Assembly (NCBI RefSeq): GCF_021648855.1
Contig: NZ_JAKJHX010000001.1
Coordinates: forward strand, 6,942-24,372
From: Tychonema litorale BBK16
GTDB lineage: Bacteria; Cyanobacteriota; Cyanobacteriia; Cyanobacteriales; Microcoleaceae
Reading direction: 5' to 3'
Length of the DNA stretch: 17,431 bases
The translations under genes were made by a program, and so were the position numbers. The notes under the pieces are model-generated. The model had not been told where the DNA came from, did not search any database, and worked only from the letters and a program-made list of their open reading frames with translations. Positions 1 through 6,715 of this stretch are shown piece by piece (within the stretch, counting starts at the first letter, position 1; each line of letters opens with the position of its first letter).

Positions 1-105
1 ACTTTTAACCGTGAATTGCCCCTACTTTTAACCGTGAATTGCCCCTACTTTTAACCGTGAATTGCCCCTACTTTTAACAGTGAATTGCCCCTACTTTTAA
101 CCGTC
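1..105. repeat. 23-bp direct tandem repeat array
   Basis: Four full head-to-tail units of 23 bp (1-23, 24-46, 47-69, 70-92) and a partial fifth (93-105). Each unit starts ACTTTTAACC and ends GAATTGCCCCT. Unit 4 has one C-to-A change and the others are identical. There are no spacers, so this is not a CRISPR array, and the period is not a multiple of three, so it is not coding. The array touches the window edge and may be longer. The core GTGAATTGCCCCTAC resembles half of a palindromic dispersed repeat type known from cyanobacteria; the derivation is inference. Confidence 0.95.
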
Positions 106-116
106 AACAATAAATA

Positions 117-144
117 ATCATTCCGCTAGAATCGGAATTGATAT
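117..144 (+). repeat. 28-bp dispersed palindromic repeat, copy 1
   Basis: The pattern is ATCATTCCG, seven variable bases, then CGGAATTGATAT. The arms ATTCCG and CGGAAT are complementary. Related copies lie at 6114-6141 (reverse), 14027-14054 (forward) and 14673-14700 (reverse). This copy overlaps the first two bases of the ATG of the transporter gene and supplies its only Shine-Dalgarno-like GGAA. Confidence 0.7.
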
Positions 145-1051
145 GAATCTTCCCAAACAAATACCAAATTGGTCGATCGCACCAATCCTAATTATCGGCA
201 TTTTAGCCGTATCAACTTCCTCAATCCTGATTAGACTCGCCAACGGTTCAGCAAACAGTAGTGGCCTCGGTTTCAGCTTGGTACTCGCAGCTTCTCGCTT
301 GACAATATCAGCCTTAATTCTGCTTCCAGCTTGGTCAAAAATTCAGTGGAATACACTGCAACCGGGAGCTCGGCGCTATGCCGCTGCTGCGGGTTTGTGT
401 CTCGCCCTGCACTTTGCCCTGTGGATTACCTCACTTTCCTATACTTCGATCGCAGCTTCCACCGCCCTAGTCACCACAAATCCCGTCTGGGTAGCACTGT
501 TGTCGCGGTTCTGGTTTGGCGAAAAACTCAGCAAATTGTCCGTAGTGGGCATTGCAGTGGCTCTGGGAGGGACGATCGCGATCGCCCTAGGTAGTGCAGG
601 TGGCAGCGGTGATGGTAGCAGCATGATGTTAGGTAATTTCCTTGCCCTGGCTGGTTCCTGGGCTGTCAGCCTGTATTTGCTTTGTGGGAGGGAAGCTCAA
701 CGGCGGGGACTGGGAATTGGTGGCTATGTGGCGATCGCCTATACTATAGCTGCGATCGTCCTTTTGCCTCTACCCCTAGTCTTCAAAACCAGTTATACAG
801 GCTATCCGCACATTGTATATTTTTACATTTTATTAACAGCAGCTTTGCCTCAATTAGTCGGCCACACGATTTTGAATTGGGCTGTGGTAAGGGTATCGCC
901 CACTTTGGTAAGTCTGGCGATTTTGTTTGAACCAGTGGGTGCTAGTTGCTTGGGTTATTTGGTGTTTGGGGAAGTGCCGGGGCCGATGGTATTGATTGGT
1001 GCTGGGGTGTTATTGTGCGGAGTTGCGATCGCCACTTTTGGAGCAAAATAG
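143..1051 (+). CDS. EamA/DMT-family transporter
   Basis: A polytopic inner-membrane protein of 302 residues, the usual length for the drug/metabolite transporter superfamily with two EamA repeats and about ten helices. Visible features are a first helix near residues 14-32, the conserved stretch around 101-128 (LSYTSIAASTALVTTNPVWVA) where the first EamA unit meets its glutamate (FWFGEKLS), and the matching second-unit stretch near 243-280 (NWAVVRVSPTLVSLAILFEPV, then FGEVPGP). Members export or import small metabolites, and the substrate cannot be read from sequence. The ATG at 143 is preceded by GGAA six bases upstream, inside the dispersed repeat at 117-144. The gene is rich in CGATCG sites, like the host background, and stands alone: the next genes are a toxin-antitoxin pair after a 113-bp gap. 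Confidence 0.9.
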   Translation: MNLPKQIPNWSIAPILIIGILAVSTSSILIRLANGSANSSGLGFSLVLAASRLTISALILLPAWSKIQWNTLQPGARRYAAAAGLCLALHFALWITSLSYTSIAASTALVTTNPVWVALLSRFWFGEKLSKLSVVGIAVALGGTIAIALGSAGGSGDGSSMMLGNFLALAGSWAVSLYLLCGREAQRRGLGIGGYVAIAYTIAAIVLLPLPLVFKTSYTGYPHIVYFYILLTAALPQLVGHTILNWAVVRVSPTLVSLAILFEPVGASCLGYLVFGEVPGPMVLIGAGVLLCGVAIATFGAK

Positions 1052-1164
1052 TTAAGTAAGTCCTCTAGGTAAACAATCCAAAAATGTGTTAAAGTGAGTG
1101 GCTATAAGGACAAAATATAGTTAGAATATAAAGAATAGATAATTAAGAATAGGTCTTGCAAACA

Positions 1165-1371
1165 ATGACTTTTAATGATGTAGTTGAAGTAGTCAAAGGT
1201 CTTTCCACGGATGAAAAGCAGGAAATTCAACTGTTGTTGAATCAATATATCCGTGAAGAACGTCGCGATCAGATATATAACAACTTCAAGTTAGCACAGG
1301 TAGAACACCAAAAAGGTGAACTGAAGTTTTCCTCTAATATTAACGAACTGAGACAACTTATAGAGGAATGA
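1165..1371 (+). CDS. Putative type II antitoxin, partner of the RelE-like toxin
   Basis: A small acidic, mostly helical protein of 68 residues directly before a RelE/ParE-family toxin. Its TGA overlaps the toxin ATG (ATGA), the usual arrangement for a translationally coupled antitoxin. The sequence has a helix-forming start (VVEVVKGLSTDEKQEIQLLL), a charged middle and an acidic tail ending LRQLIEE that would wrap the toxin. No ribbon-helix-helix or HTH motif is obvious, so antitoxin identity rests mainly on position. I use ATG 1165; an in-frame TTG at 1156 would add three residues, but the only AGG (1151-1153) is too close to it. The 110 bp upstream are AT-rich and probably hold the promoter, though no clear -35/-10 pair or operator was found. 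Confidence 0.75.
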   Translation: MTFNDVVEVVKGLSTDEKQEIQLLLNQYIREERRDQIYNNFKLAQVEHQKGELKFSSNINELRQLIEE

Positions 1372-1640
1372 TCGTGGAAGTTAGTTTTAGTTCGGCTTTC
1401 AAACGCGCCTTCAAAAAGCGCATCCAAGGCAACACAGATTTAGAGGAAAAGTTTTGGCAAAAATTGGAACTGTTTACTGCATATCCTTATGATCCGACAT
1501 TGAAAACACATAAACTATCCGGCAAGCTTAAGGAATTCTGGAGTTTTAGTGTAGATTACGATGAAAGAGTATTGTTCTACTTTACAGAAGATGGTAAGGC
1601 TGTATTTGTAGATATTGGTAACCATGATCAGGTGTATTAA
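1368..1640 (+). CDS. RelE/YafQ-type toxin (mRNA interferase)
   Basis: At 90 residues this is the normal size for a RelE/ParE-fold toxin. Members of this branch cut mRNA on the ribosome and are neutralised by the upstream antitoxin. Diagnostic parts are an N-terminal beta strand then basic helix (VSFSSAFKRAFKKRIQ, 5-20), the HKLSGKLKEFWSFSVDYDERVLFYF block (49-72) with its conserved arginine at 67, and the C-terminal VDIGNHDQVY (81-90), whose His86 and Tyr90 match typical active-site positions. The start overlaps the antitoxin stop. GAGG lies nearly adjacent to this ATG, so an in-frame GTG at 1374 is an alternative start. The pair stands 18 bp before a DNA methyltransferase on the same strand and could share its transcript. 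Confidence 0.88.
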   Translation: MIVEVSFSSAFKRAFKKRIQGNTDLEEKFWQKLELFTAYPYDPTLKTHKLSGKLKEFWSFSVDYDERVLFYFTEDGKAVFVDIGNHDQVY

Positions 1641-1658
1641 CTATTCGACTAATATATC

Positions 1659-2627
1659 ATGGGCTCTAAGAATAACTTTGCAAAAATGAGAACAGTAGAT
1701 TTATTTGCAGGCTGTGGAGGCTTATCACTTGGATTTCAAAATGCTGGATTCAATATAGTAGCAGCTTTTGACTACTGGAATCCAGCTATTCAAGTATATA
1801 AAGAAAACTTCCAACATCCGATATTTGAGAAAGACCTATCACAAGCAGATATCTATTCATTTATCAGTGATTTCAATCCAGATATCATTATTGGTGGGCC
1901 TCCATGCCAAGATTTTTCCAGTGCCGGTAAAAGAGATGAGAATCTGGGGAGAGCAGATTTATCCTTAGCCTATGCGAAGATTATTACTAATATTAAGCCT
2001 AGATGGTTTGTCATGGAGAACGTTGCCAGAATTCAAAAGAGCCAAATTTTAGAGGAAGTTTTAGAAACATTTAGAACCAGTGGCTATGGTTTGACTTCTG
2101 CTGTCTTGAATGCCAGCTATTGTGGAGTTCCACAAGCTAGAAAACGATATTTTTTGATTGGTCAATTGGATGGAGAAGATGGTATTCTGAGTCCTTATCT
2201 AACCAAAAATCAGTCTAAAACTCCTATGAATGTTTTTGAATATTTAGGTGATGATTTAGGTATTGAGTATTTTTATCGGCATCCGAGAAGTTATAAGAGA
2301 AGGGGAGTTTTCAGTATCTACGAACCTAGCCCGACAGTTCGAGGTGTGAATCGTCCAATTCCCAAAACGTACAAAAAGCATGAAGGTGATTTGTGCGATA
2401 TTGATGAAAAGTTACGCCCTTTGACGACTATTGAACGGAGCTATATTCAAACATTTCCTAAGACGTTTAAGTTTAAGGGAAATAAGTCAGATTTAGAACA
2501 AATGATTGGTAATGCTGTTCCTGTGAAGCTGGCTGAGTATGTGGCTGGCTGCATCCTGGAATATAGCAGATTGAAGGTTTATGACGTACATTCAATATTC
2601 GCTACAAGAGCTAGTTCAGCGGAATAG
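1659..2627 (+). CDS. DNA (cytosine-5) methyltransferase, apparently solitary
   Basis: A 322-residue C5-cytosine methyltransferase that transfers a methyl group from S-adenosylmethionine to cytosine in a specific DNA site. The motifs are complete and in order: motif I DLFAGCGGLSLGF (14-26, cofactor), motif IV GGPPCQ with catalytic Cys83, motif VI ENV (120-122), motif VIII QARKRYFLIG (159-168), motif IX RPLTTIERSYIQTFP (253-267) and motif X QMIGNAVPVKLAEY (281-294). Only about 85 residues separate VIII from IX, so the target-recognition region is compact; the target sequence cannot be assigned. No restriction endonuclease flanks it, and the neighbours are the TA pair and, convergently, glutathione reductase. 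ATG 1686 (MRTVDLFAG) is an equally good start, since neither has a clear Shine-Dalgarno. The gene is AT-rich and lacks CGATCG sites, which suggests acquisition. Confidence 0.95.
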   Translation: MGSKNNFAKMRTVDLFAGCGGLSLGFQNAGFNIVAAFDYWNPAIQVYKENFQHPIFEKDLSQADIYSFISDFNPDIIIGGPPCQDFSSAGKRDENLGRADLSLAYAKIITNIKPRWFVMENVARIQKSQILEEVLETFRTSGYGLTSAVLNASYCGVPQARKRYFLIGQLDGEDGILSPYLTKNQSKTPMNVFEYLGDDLGIEYFYRHPRSYKRRGVFSIYEPSPTVRGVNRPIPKTYKKHEGDLCDIDEKLRPLTTIERSYIQTFPKTFKFKGNKSDLEQMIGNAVPVKLAEYVAGCILEYSRLKVYDVHSIFATRASSAE

Positions 2628-2654
2628 AATTAACTTATTAGTTGATCAACCTAT

Positions 2655-2680
2655 TAGCCAGGGAATTAATTCCCTGGCTA
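2655..2680. terminator. Perfect 26-bp palindrome between convergent genes, probable bidirectional terminator
   Basis: Thirteen bases (TAGCCAGGGAATT) are followed at once by their exact reverse complement, forming a strong hairpin. It lies 27 bp after the methyltransferase stop and 11 bp from the end of the convergent glutathione reductase gene, the natural place for a shared terminator. There is no long T run on either side, so Rho-independent function is inferred from place and stem strength. A second small palindrome, GTTGATCAAC, lies at 2641-2650. Confidence 0.65.
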
Positions 2681-2691
2681 TATCGCCCTAT

Positions 2692-4035
2692 TTACCGCAG
2701 AGTCACAAACTCTTCAGCAGTTGATGGATGAATGCCAATAGTCACATCGAAGTCTTTCTTCGTAGCTCCCATATTAACAGCGATCGCCATTCCTTGAATA
2801 ATCTCGCCGGCATCTTTCCCCACCATGTGCACGCCCAAAACTCTGTCAGTATTAGTTTCAACAACTAACTTGACAAAAGTCTTCTCATCTGCACCTGTCA
2901 AAGCGTGAAACATCGGTCTAAACTTGGCTGTGTAACACTTAATTGAGTCGGGAAATTTTGCTCTAGCCTGCTCTTCATTTAACCCAACTGTAGCTGCTTC
3001 CGGCTGCGAAAATACCGCTGATGCTACATTCTCGTAACTGATTGCTCTAGGGTTATTACCAAATTCCGTATCGGCAAAAGCGCGGCCTTCGGCGATCGCA
3101 ATTGGTGTTAAATTAATCCGGTTGGTACAGTCTCCCACTGCAAAAATGTGTGGCTGACTGGTGCGGCTGTCTTTGGTAACTGCGATCGCACCTTTGTCTG
3201 TTTCTACTCCTGCATTTTCTAAACCCAATTTTTCTAAATTAGGCCAGCGTCCAGTAGCGCACAATAAGGCATCTACTGTCAAGGTTTCTTGCGATTTTCC
3301 CGACAGTGTTAATTTTAATCCTTCTGGGGTTTTCTCAATTTGTGCGATCGAGCTTCCTGTCAAAAATTCAATTCCGTGCTTCACCATTCCTTCTTGCACA
3401 TTGGCGCGAAGTTCTTCGTCAAAGTAGTGCAAAATGCGATCGCGCCGGATGATTTGAGTTACTTGACTTCCCAACCCATTCATAATGCAAGCAAATTCAA
3501 CGCCGATATAGCCTCCACCCAAAATTGCCAACCGTTTTGGCTGTTCTTTTAATAAGAAGATTTCGCGGGAAGTGATCGCGTGTTCGATGCCGGGAATATC
3601 GATTCTGTGAGCTTCGCCGCCAACAGCAATTAAGATTTTAGCAGCGGTGTATTTTTTGTCGCCAACTTCGACAGTGTGGGAGTCGATAAATTTGGCGTAT
3701 CCTGAGATTAATTCGACTCCGGCTTTTTCGAGGAAGCTGATGTGCAGTTTGCTGAGTCGTCGCACTTCTGTATCTACAGTGGTGACGAGTTTTTTCCAGT
3801 CGAAGCTGCTTTCTACAGGGCTCCAACCGTAGCCGATCGCATCTTCGTACAAATGCGAAAATGTTGAGGCGTAAACCATTAGTTTTTTGGGTACGCAGCC
3901 GCGAATTACGCAGGTTCCTCCTACTAAGTCGTTTTCGGCGATCGCCACTTTTGCCCCGTAGGATGCAGCCCGCTTGGAACTCGCTAATCCGCCGGAACCA
4001 GCACCTATCACAAACAAGTCGTAATCGTATGTCAT
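2692..4035 (-). CDS. gor: Glutathione reductase (NADPH)
   Basis: A flavoprotein disulfide reductase of 447 residues that reduces oxidised glutathione with NADPH in the cytoplasm. FAD-binding GAGSGG is at 11-16; the redox-active disulfide Cys42/Cys47 sits in GGTCVIRGCVPKK; the NADPH Rossmann motif GGGYIGVEFA is at 173-182, with Arg197, Arg198 and Arg200 placed to bind the 2'-phosphate; the second FAD motif ends in FAVGDCT; the C-terminal HPSTAEE gives the His436/Glu441 dyad. These features separate it from dihydrolipoamide dehydrogenase and mercuric reductase. A good Shine-Dalgarno (TAAGGA) stands six bases before the ATG. A 7-bp inverted repeat at 4057-4073 is just upstream. The gene is transcribed alone and converges with the methyltransferase. 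Several HIP1 sites inside it indicate a native gene. Confidence 0.96.
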   Translation of the reverse strand: MTYDYDLFVIGAGSGGLASSKRAASYGAKVAIAENDLVGGTCVIRGCVPKKLMVYASTFSHLYEDAIGYGWSPVESSFDWKKLVTTVDTEVRRLSKLHISFLEKAGVELISGYAKFIDSHTVEVGDKKYTAAKILIAVGGEAHRIDIPGIEHAITSREIFLLKEQPKRLAILGGGYIGVEFACIMNGLGSQVTQIIRRDRILHYFDEELRANVQEGMVKHGIEFLTGSSIAQIEKTPEGLKLTLSGKSQETLTVDALLCATGRWPNLEKLGLENAGVETDKGAIAVTKDSRTSQPHIFAVGDCTNRINLTPIAIAEGRAFADTEFGNNPRAISYENVASAVFSQPEAATVGLNEEQARAKFPDSIKCYTAKFRPMFHALTGADEKTFVKLVVETNTDRVLGVHMVGKDAGEIIQGMAIAVNMGATKKDFDVTIGIHPSTAEEFVTLR

Positions 4036-4056
4036 AATTGTCCTTACCAGCTATCT

Positions 4057-4073
4057 TGAACTTATCAAGTTCA
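4057..4073. promoter_or_regulatory. Inverted repeat upstream of gor (candidate operator or 5'UTR hairpin)
   Basis: TGAACTT and AAGTTCA are exact complements separated by three bases, centred about 30 bp before the gor start codon. The position fits either a repressor/activator site or a leader hairpin. No regulator can be named from sequence. Confidence 0.4.
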
Positions 4074-4160
4074 CTTAATTTTTCTTAATGGTAGCTCAAA
4101 AATTCGCCTTTTTTTTCAAGGTAATCGCTTGACTTATTGTGGTTGACATGATATCATTTG

Positions 4161-4210
4161 ATAATGGGAGTCTGAGCATTTTTAAGCATAACTACTCAAA
4201 CTCCCATTAT
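4161..4210. repeat. 50-bp near-perfect hairpin element
   Basis: The 16-bp arm ATAATGGGAGTCTGAG (4161-4176) pairs with 4195-4210 with one mismatch, around an 18-base loop. The element lies in the gor/Uma2 divergent spacer, so it is not at a 3' end of any gene seen here. There is no clear target-site duplication. It may be a small palindromic mobile element or a structured leader. Confidence 0.6.
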
Positions 4211-4411
4211 TAGATTATACATCAAGCCAGCGCCGAAAAACATATCGAAATGTATACTTTTTTGGACCGCGAAAATTATCAGCTATCAAAGAAATTTTCA
4301 ACCACAGATAGACACGGATCTAAGCAGATTAGTCTAGGGATAGGGAGAAACAAATTGCGATCGTTCAAAAACATTACAGTCAATCTGAAATAGTTCTCGG
4401 AGACAACCACA

Positions 4412-5071
4412 ATGCAAGTCACAACCACAGAAATCATTTATCCATCCAGCGACGGTGAACCAATGGCAGAAAGCACAACTCAATACAAATTAATTGTCAA
4501 AATTCAAGCAGGTTGCGAATCGCTGTTTAAAAATGACCCAAACGTTTTTGTAGCAGCCGATTTACTGTGGTATCCAGTTCAAGGTAGACCAGATATTTCT
4601 CAAGCACCGGATACGATGGTAATATTTGGTAGGCCAAAGGGCGATCGACCTTCCTATATGCAATTTCGCGAAGATAATATTACTCCCCAAGTCGTATTTG
4701 AGATTCGCTCTCATAACGATCGCCAAATCAAGATGGACAAAAAACTTTCATTTTACAATCGCTATGGAGTCGATGAATATTACCTTTACGATCCAGAAAA
4801 TAATGATTTGAGTGGTTGGCAAAGAATTGAAGGTAATTTAGAAGTAATTGAGCCGATGGAGGGATGGATTAGTCCTAGATTGGGAGTCCGATTTGAGTTG
4901 GGTGAAGATGGGTTAGAAATTTATCGACCAGATGGACAAAGGTTTCTTTCTTATGCGGAATTGGAGGATCAGGGTGAATTAAACCGCCAGCGTGCAGAAC
5001 AAGCAGTTCAAAGAGCTGAACGTTTAGCAGCAAAACTGCGTGAATTGAACATCGATCCCGATCGCATTTAA
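4412..5071 (+). CDS. Uma2 family (DUF820) putative endonuclease
   Basis: A 219-residue protein of the large Uma2 family, PD-(D/E)XK-fold proteins greatly expanded in filamentous cyanobacteria, with presumed nuclease activity but no established role. The family core is clear: PDTMV with Asp67, VVFEIRS with Glu97 (95-100), then the DKKLSFYNRYGVDEYYLYDPEN signature (109-130). A C-terminal coiled coil (about 185-210, QRAEQAVQRAERLAAKLREL) is typical of the subgroup and probably mediates self-association. The ATG at 4412 follows a weak GGAGA 8-13 bases upstream. The gene is monocistronic, diverging from gor, and a palindromic repeat follows it at 5113-5178. It contains CGATCG sites, so it is not recently foreign by that criterion. 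Confidence 0.9.
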   Translation: MQVTTTEIIYPSSDGEPMAESTTQYKLIVKIQAGCESLFKNDPNVFVAADLLWYPVQGRPDISQAPDTMVIFGRPKGDRPSYMQFREDNITPQVVFEIRSHNDRQIKMDKKLSFYNRYGVDEYYLYDPENNDLSGWQRIEGNLEVIEPMEGWISPRLGVRFELGEDGLEIYRPDGQRFLSYAELEDQGELNRQRAEQAVQRAERLAAKLRELNIDPDRI

Positions 5072-5112
5072 GCCACAAATTGTTGAATTTAGCACTTACT
5101 CACCAACACCAA

Positions 5113-5178
5113 AGAAACCGGGTTTTTATCGTTTCTGCGCGCTCTAACGAATTATTTACGTCAAAAAACCCGGTTTCT
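5113..5178. repeat. Inverted-repeat element with 15-bp arms
   Basis: AGAAACCGGGTTTTT at 5113-5127 is the exact reverse complement of 5164-5178, with a 36-bp spacer. The CCGGG core and A/T-rich ends match a dispersed repeat style often seen in spacers of Oscillatoriales-type genomes (general knowledge, not checked). It could fold as a hairpin downstream of the Uma2 gene. Confidence 0.75.
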
Positions 5179-5266
5179 GACTGCCCGTGGGTAAGTCCCG
5201 CAACCGTCCAAACATCTCCCTTCCACCCCCGAAAACCGCTAACAAGTGTTAACTTAGTAGTACGTT

Positions 5267-6052
5267 GTGTCGATCGCACAGAAAAAAATGCCTGAACTAC
5301 AAATCGAGACCAAGCAAGAGCTCAACGAGGAAGTCCTCTCAAAACCCGTGATTGTCGGCCTCGAAAATCTGACAAAAGTTTACGGGATTGGGGACTTAGA
5401 AGTTCGCGCCTTAAACGGTGTCAGCTTGACGGTAAGACAAGGAGAATATTGCGCGATTATGGGCGCATCGGGTTCGGGCAAATCAACAGCTATGAATATT
5501 ATCGGTTGTCTCGATCGACCCACGAGCGGCAGTTACTACCTAGACGGCGTAGATGTCGCCCAAATGCCGGAAGCAGAATTAGCCGGAATTCGCAACTTAA
5601 AATTAGGTTTTGTCTTCCAGCAATTTCACCTGTTGTCTCAATTGACAGCCTTAGAAAATGTGATGTTACCGATGGTTTATGCTGGTGTTCCCTCAGCCGA
5701 AAGACGCGATCGGGCTATAGAGGCTTTAACTAGGGTAGGTTTGGAAAGTAGGCTGCAAAATAGACCGAATCAACTATCAGGAGGACAGCAGCAGCGAGTT
5801 GCGATCGCGCGAGCAATTGTCAATCGTCCTGTATTATTACTTGCAGATGAACCGACTGGGGCATTGGATACTAAAACTACCCAAGAAGTTATGGATATTT
5901 TTACAGAATTCAATGAAAGCGGGATGACTGTGGTGATGGTGACGCACGAACCGGAAGTGGCGCGCCAAACTCGTAGAATTGTCTGGTTCCGTGATGGTGA
6001 AGTTATTCATGATAATCTCAAACCATCAGAACTTTCACACGCGGTATTTTAG
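5267..6052 (+). CDS. ABC transporter ATP-binding protein, MacB/LolD/DevA type
   Basis: The ATPase subunit of an ABC system of the MacB/LolD superfamily, which moves lipids, lipoproteins, glycolipids or peptides from the inner membrane outward. Numbered from GTG 5267: Walker A GASGSGKST (66-74), Q-loop Gln118, signature LSGGQQQR (170-177), Walker B LLLADEPTGALD (190-201) and switch His227. The stretch VFQQFHLLSQLTALENVMLP is characteristic of the family. The start is uncertain: ATG 5288 removes seven residues, and neither site has a Shine-Dalgarno. No FtsX/MacB-type permease or membrane-fusion subunit is adjacent, although in cyanobacterial dev-type operons (devBCA) the ATPase comes last after these. 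Here an Uma2 gene and repeats lie upstream. The partner is therefore elsewhere or was displaced, and the substrate is unknown. Confidence 0.93.
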   Translation: MSIAQKKMPELQIETKQELNEEVLSKPVIVGLENLTKVYGIGDLEVRALNGVSLTVRQGEYCAIMGASGSGKSTAMNIIGCLDRPTSGSYYLDGVDVAQMPEAELAGIRNLKLGFVFQQFHLLSQLTALENVMLPMVYAGVPSAERRDRAIEALTRVGLESRLQNRPNQLSGGQQQRVAIARAIVNRPVLLLADEPTGALDTKTTQEVMDIFTEFNESGMTVVMVTHEPEVARQTRRIVWFRDGEVIHDNLKPSELSHAVF

Positions 6053-6113
6053 TGTTGACTGTTGACTGTTGACTGTTGACTAATAACAAATAACCAATAA
6101 CCAATAACCAGTA
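6053..6113. repeat. Heptamer short tandem repeats, left array
   Basis: Four perfect copies of TGTTGAC (6053-6080) begin one base after the ABC gene stop and are followed by heptads of the AATAACC type to 6113. A matching pair of arrays in the same order and orientation lies at 6608-6715, so the two bracket the gene at 6221-6601. Heptamer arrays of this sort (STRR) are known in cyanobacteria. Confidence 0.85.
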
Positions 6114-6141
6114 ATATCGTTTCCGGTTGCATCGGAATGAT
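6114..6141 (-). repeat. 28-bp dispersed palindromic repeat, copy 2
   Basis: Read on the minus strand it begins ATCATTCCG and ends CGGAAACGATAT. It matches 26 of 28 bases with the copy at 14673-14700 and has the same arms as the copies at 117-144 and 14027-14054. It directly abuts the heptamer array. Confidence 0.7.
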
Positions 6142-6220
6142 TTAACCGCGAAGGCGCAAAGGACGCAAAGGAAGAGAAGAGAGAGATTAATAATTCCGAT
6201 GAAGAGAGGATTTGATATAA

Positions 6221-6601
6221 CTAATGAAAAGCGGTGGGAAAAGCTGTCCAAACGCGATCGACAAAATCTCTAAGTTGTCGAGAAGCAATCACAGCATCCT
6301 TTTTCTCTGAATCCAGAGAGTACAACTGACTCAATAATGAAATTACTTCCGTATCCAAAGCCGCCCGAAACACACTCAGTGGCCACAACAAATCAGCACC
6401 ATTTCGCAAATCGGATAGAGTATAATCTTGTCCAAGCCGATCGCACAGATAATCCCCAGACTGGAATACAACTAACATCAAAGGGCGTACCCAACAGACT
6501 TGACGCGCCTCAACCACCTGAATCACCTCGGAATGCAGACAAGTATTTCCACACTCTAAACTGACAATTTGACCGGGCTTAAAGTTCAAAGCAAAACCCA
6601 T
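6221..6601 (-). CDS. Hypothetical protein, 126 residues
   Basis: I do not recognise a named domain. It starts MGFALNFKPGQIVSLEC, a beta-rich N-terminal half (about 1-50) that reads like a small barrel, followed by a helical C-terminal half (75-126) ending FVDRVWTAFPTAFH. There is no signal peptide or membrane segment. The composition is ordinary, and the length and codon use fit a real gene. It lies downstream of plsC on the same strand, separated by 112 bp of heptamer repeats, and could be the last gene of a tadA-plsC unit. No Shine-Dalgarno is evident. Repeat arrays in identical order on both sides make this gene an isolated cassette-like unit, but nothing indicates mobility proteins. Confidence 0.75.
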   Translation of the reverse strand: MGFALNFKPGQIVSLECGNTCLHSEVIQVVEARQVCWVRPLMLVVFQSGDYLCDRLGQDYTLSDLRNGADLLWPLSVFRAALDTEVISLLSQLYSLDSEKKDAVIASRQLRDFVDRVWTAFPTAFH

Positions 6602-6607
6602 TTATAA

Positions 6608-6715
6608 TATTGACTGTTGACTGTTGACTGTTGACTGTTTGAACAATATCGATGCGATTGACAACTAACCAATAACCATTAACCAATAACAACTAACCAA
6701 TAACCATTAACAACT
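6608..6715. repeat. Heptamer short tandem repeats, right array
   Basis: About four units of TGTTGAC run from 6608 to 6640. After a short non-repeated stretch, AACTAACC/AATAACC-type heptads continue to 6715, including a 22-bp direct repeat at 6662-6683 and 6690-6711 (28 bp apart, four heptads). The array runs into the stop codon of plsC (6714-6716), so it has replaced or trimmed the very end of that gene's spacer. Confidence 0.8.

Larger units (their letters stand above)
4036..4411. other. 376-bp divergent spacer between gor and the Uma2 gene
   Basis: This spacer must hold both promoters. It contains the inverted repeat at 4057-4073 near gor, a run of eight T at 4111-4118, a TTGACA at 4143-4148, a palindrome ATGATATCAT at 4148-4157 and the long hairpin at 4161-4210. 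The rest to 4411 is AT-rich and carries ACCACAGATAGACACGGAT near 4301, a phrase of a kind often repeated in cyanobacterial spacers. No open frame of substance and no RNA gene was recognised. Confidence 0.6.

Noticed and set aside
1..105. CRISPR array
   Set aside because: Repeats are directly contiguous with no spacers, and only 23 bp long.
1659..2627. Complete restriction-modification system
   Set aside because: No endonuclease gene lies on either side; the neighbours are a TA pair and glutathione reductase.
4143..4165. Sigma-70 promoter TTGACA...GATAAT
   Set aside because: The spacing between the boxes is 11 bases, too short for a standard promoter.
4298..4325. ACCACAGATAGACACGGAT phrase as a mobile element end
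   Set aside because: A common spacer phrase in cyanobacteria; no matching second end in this window.
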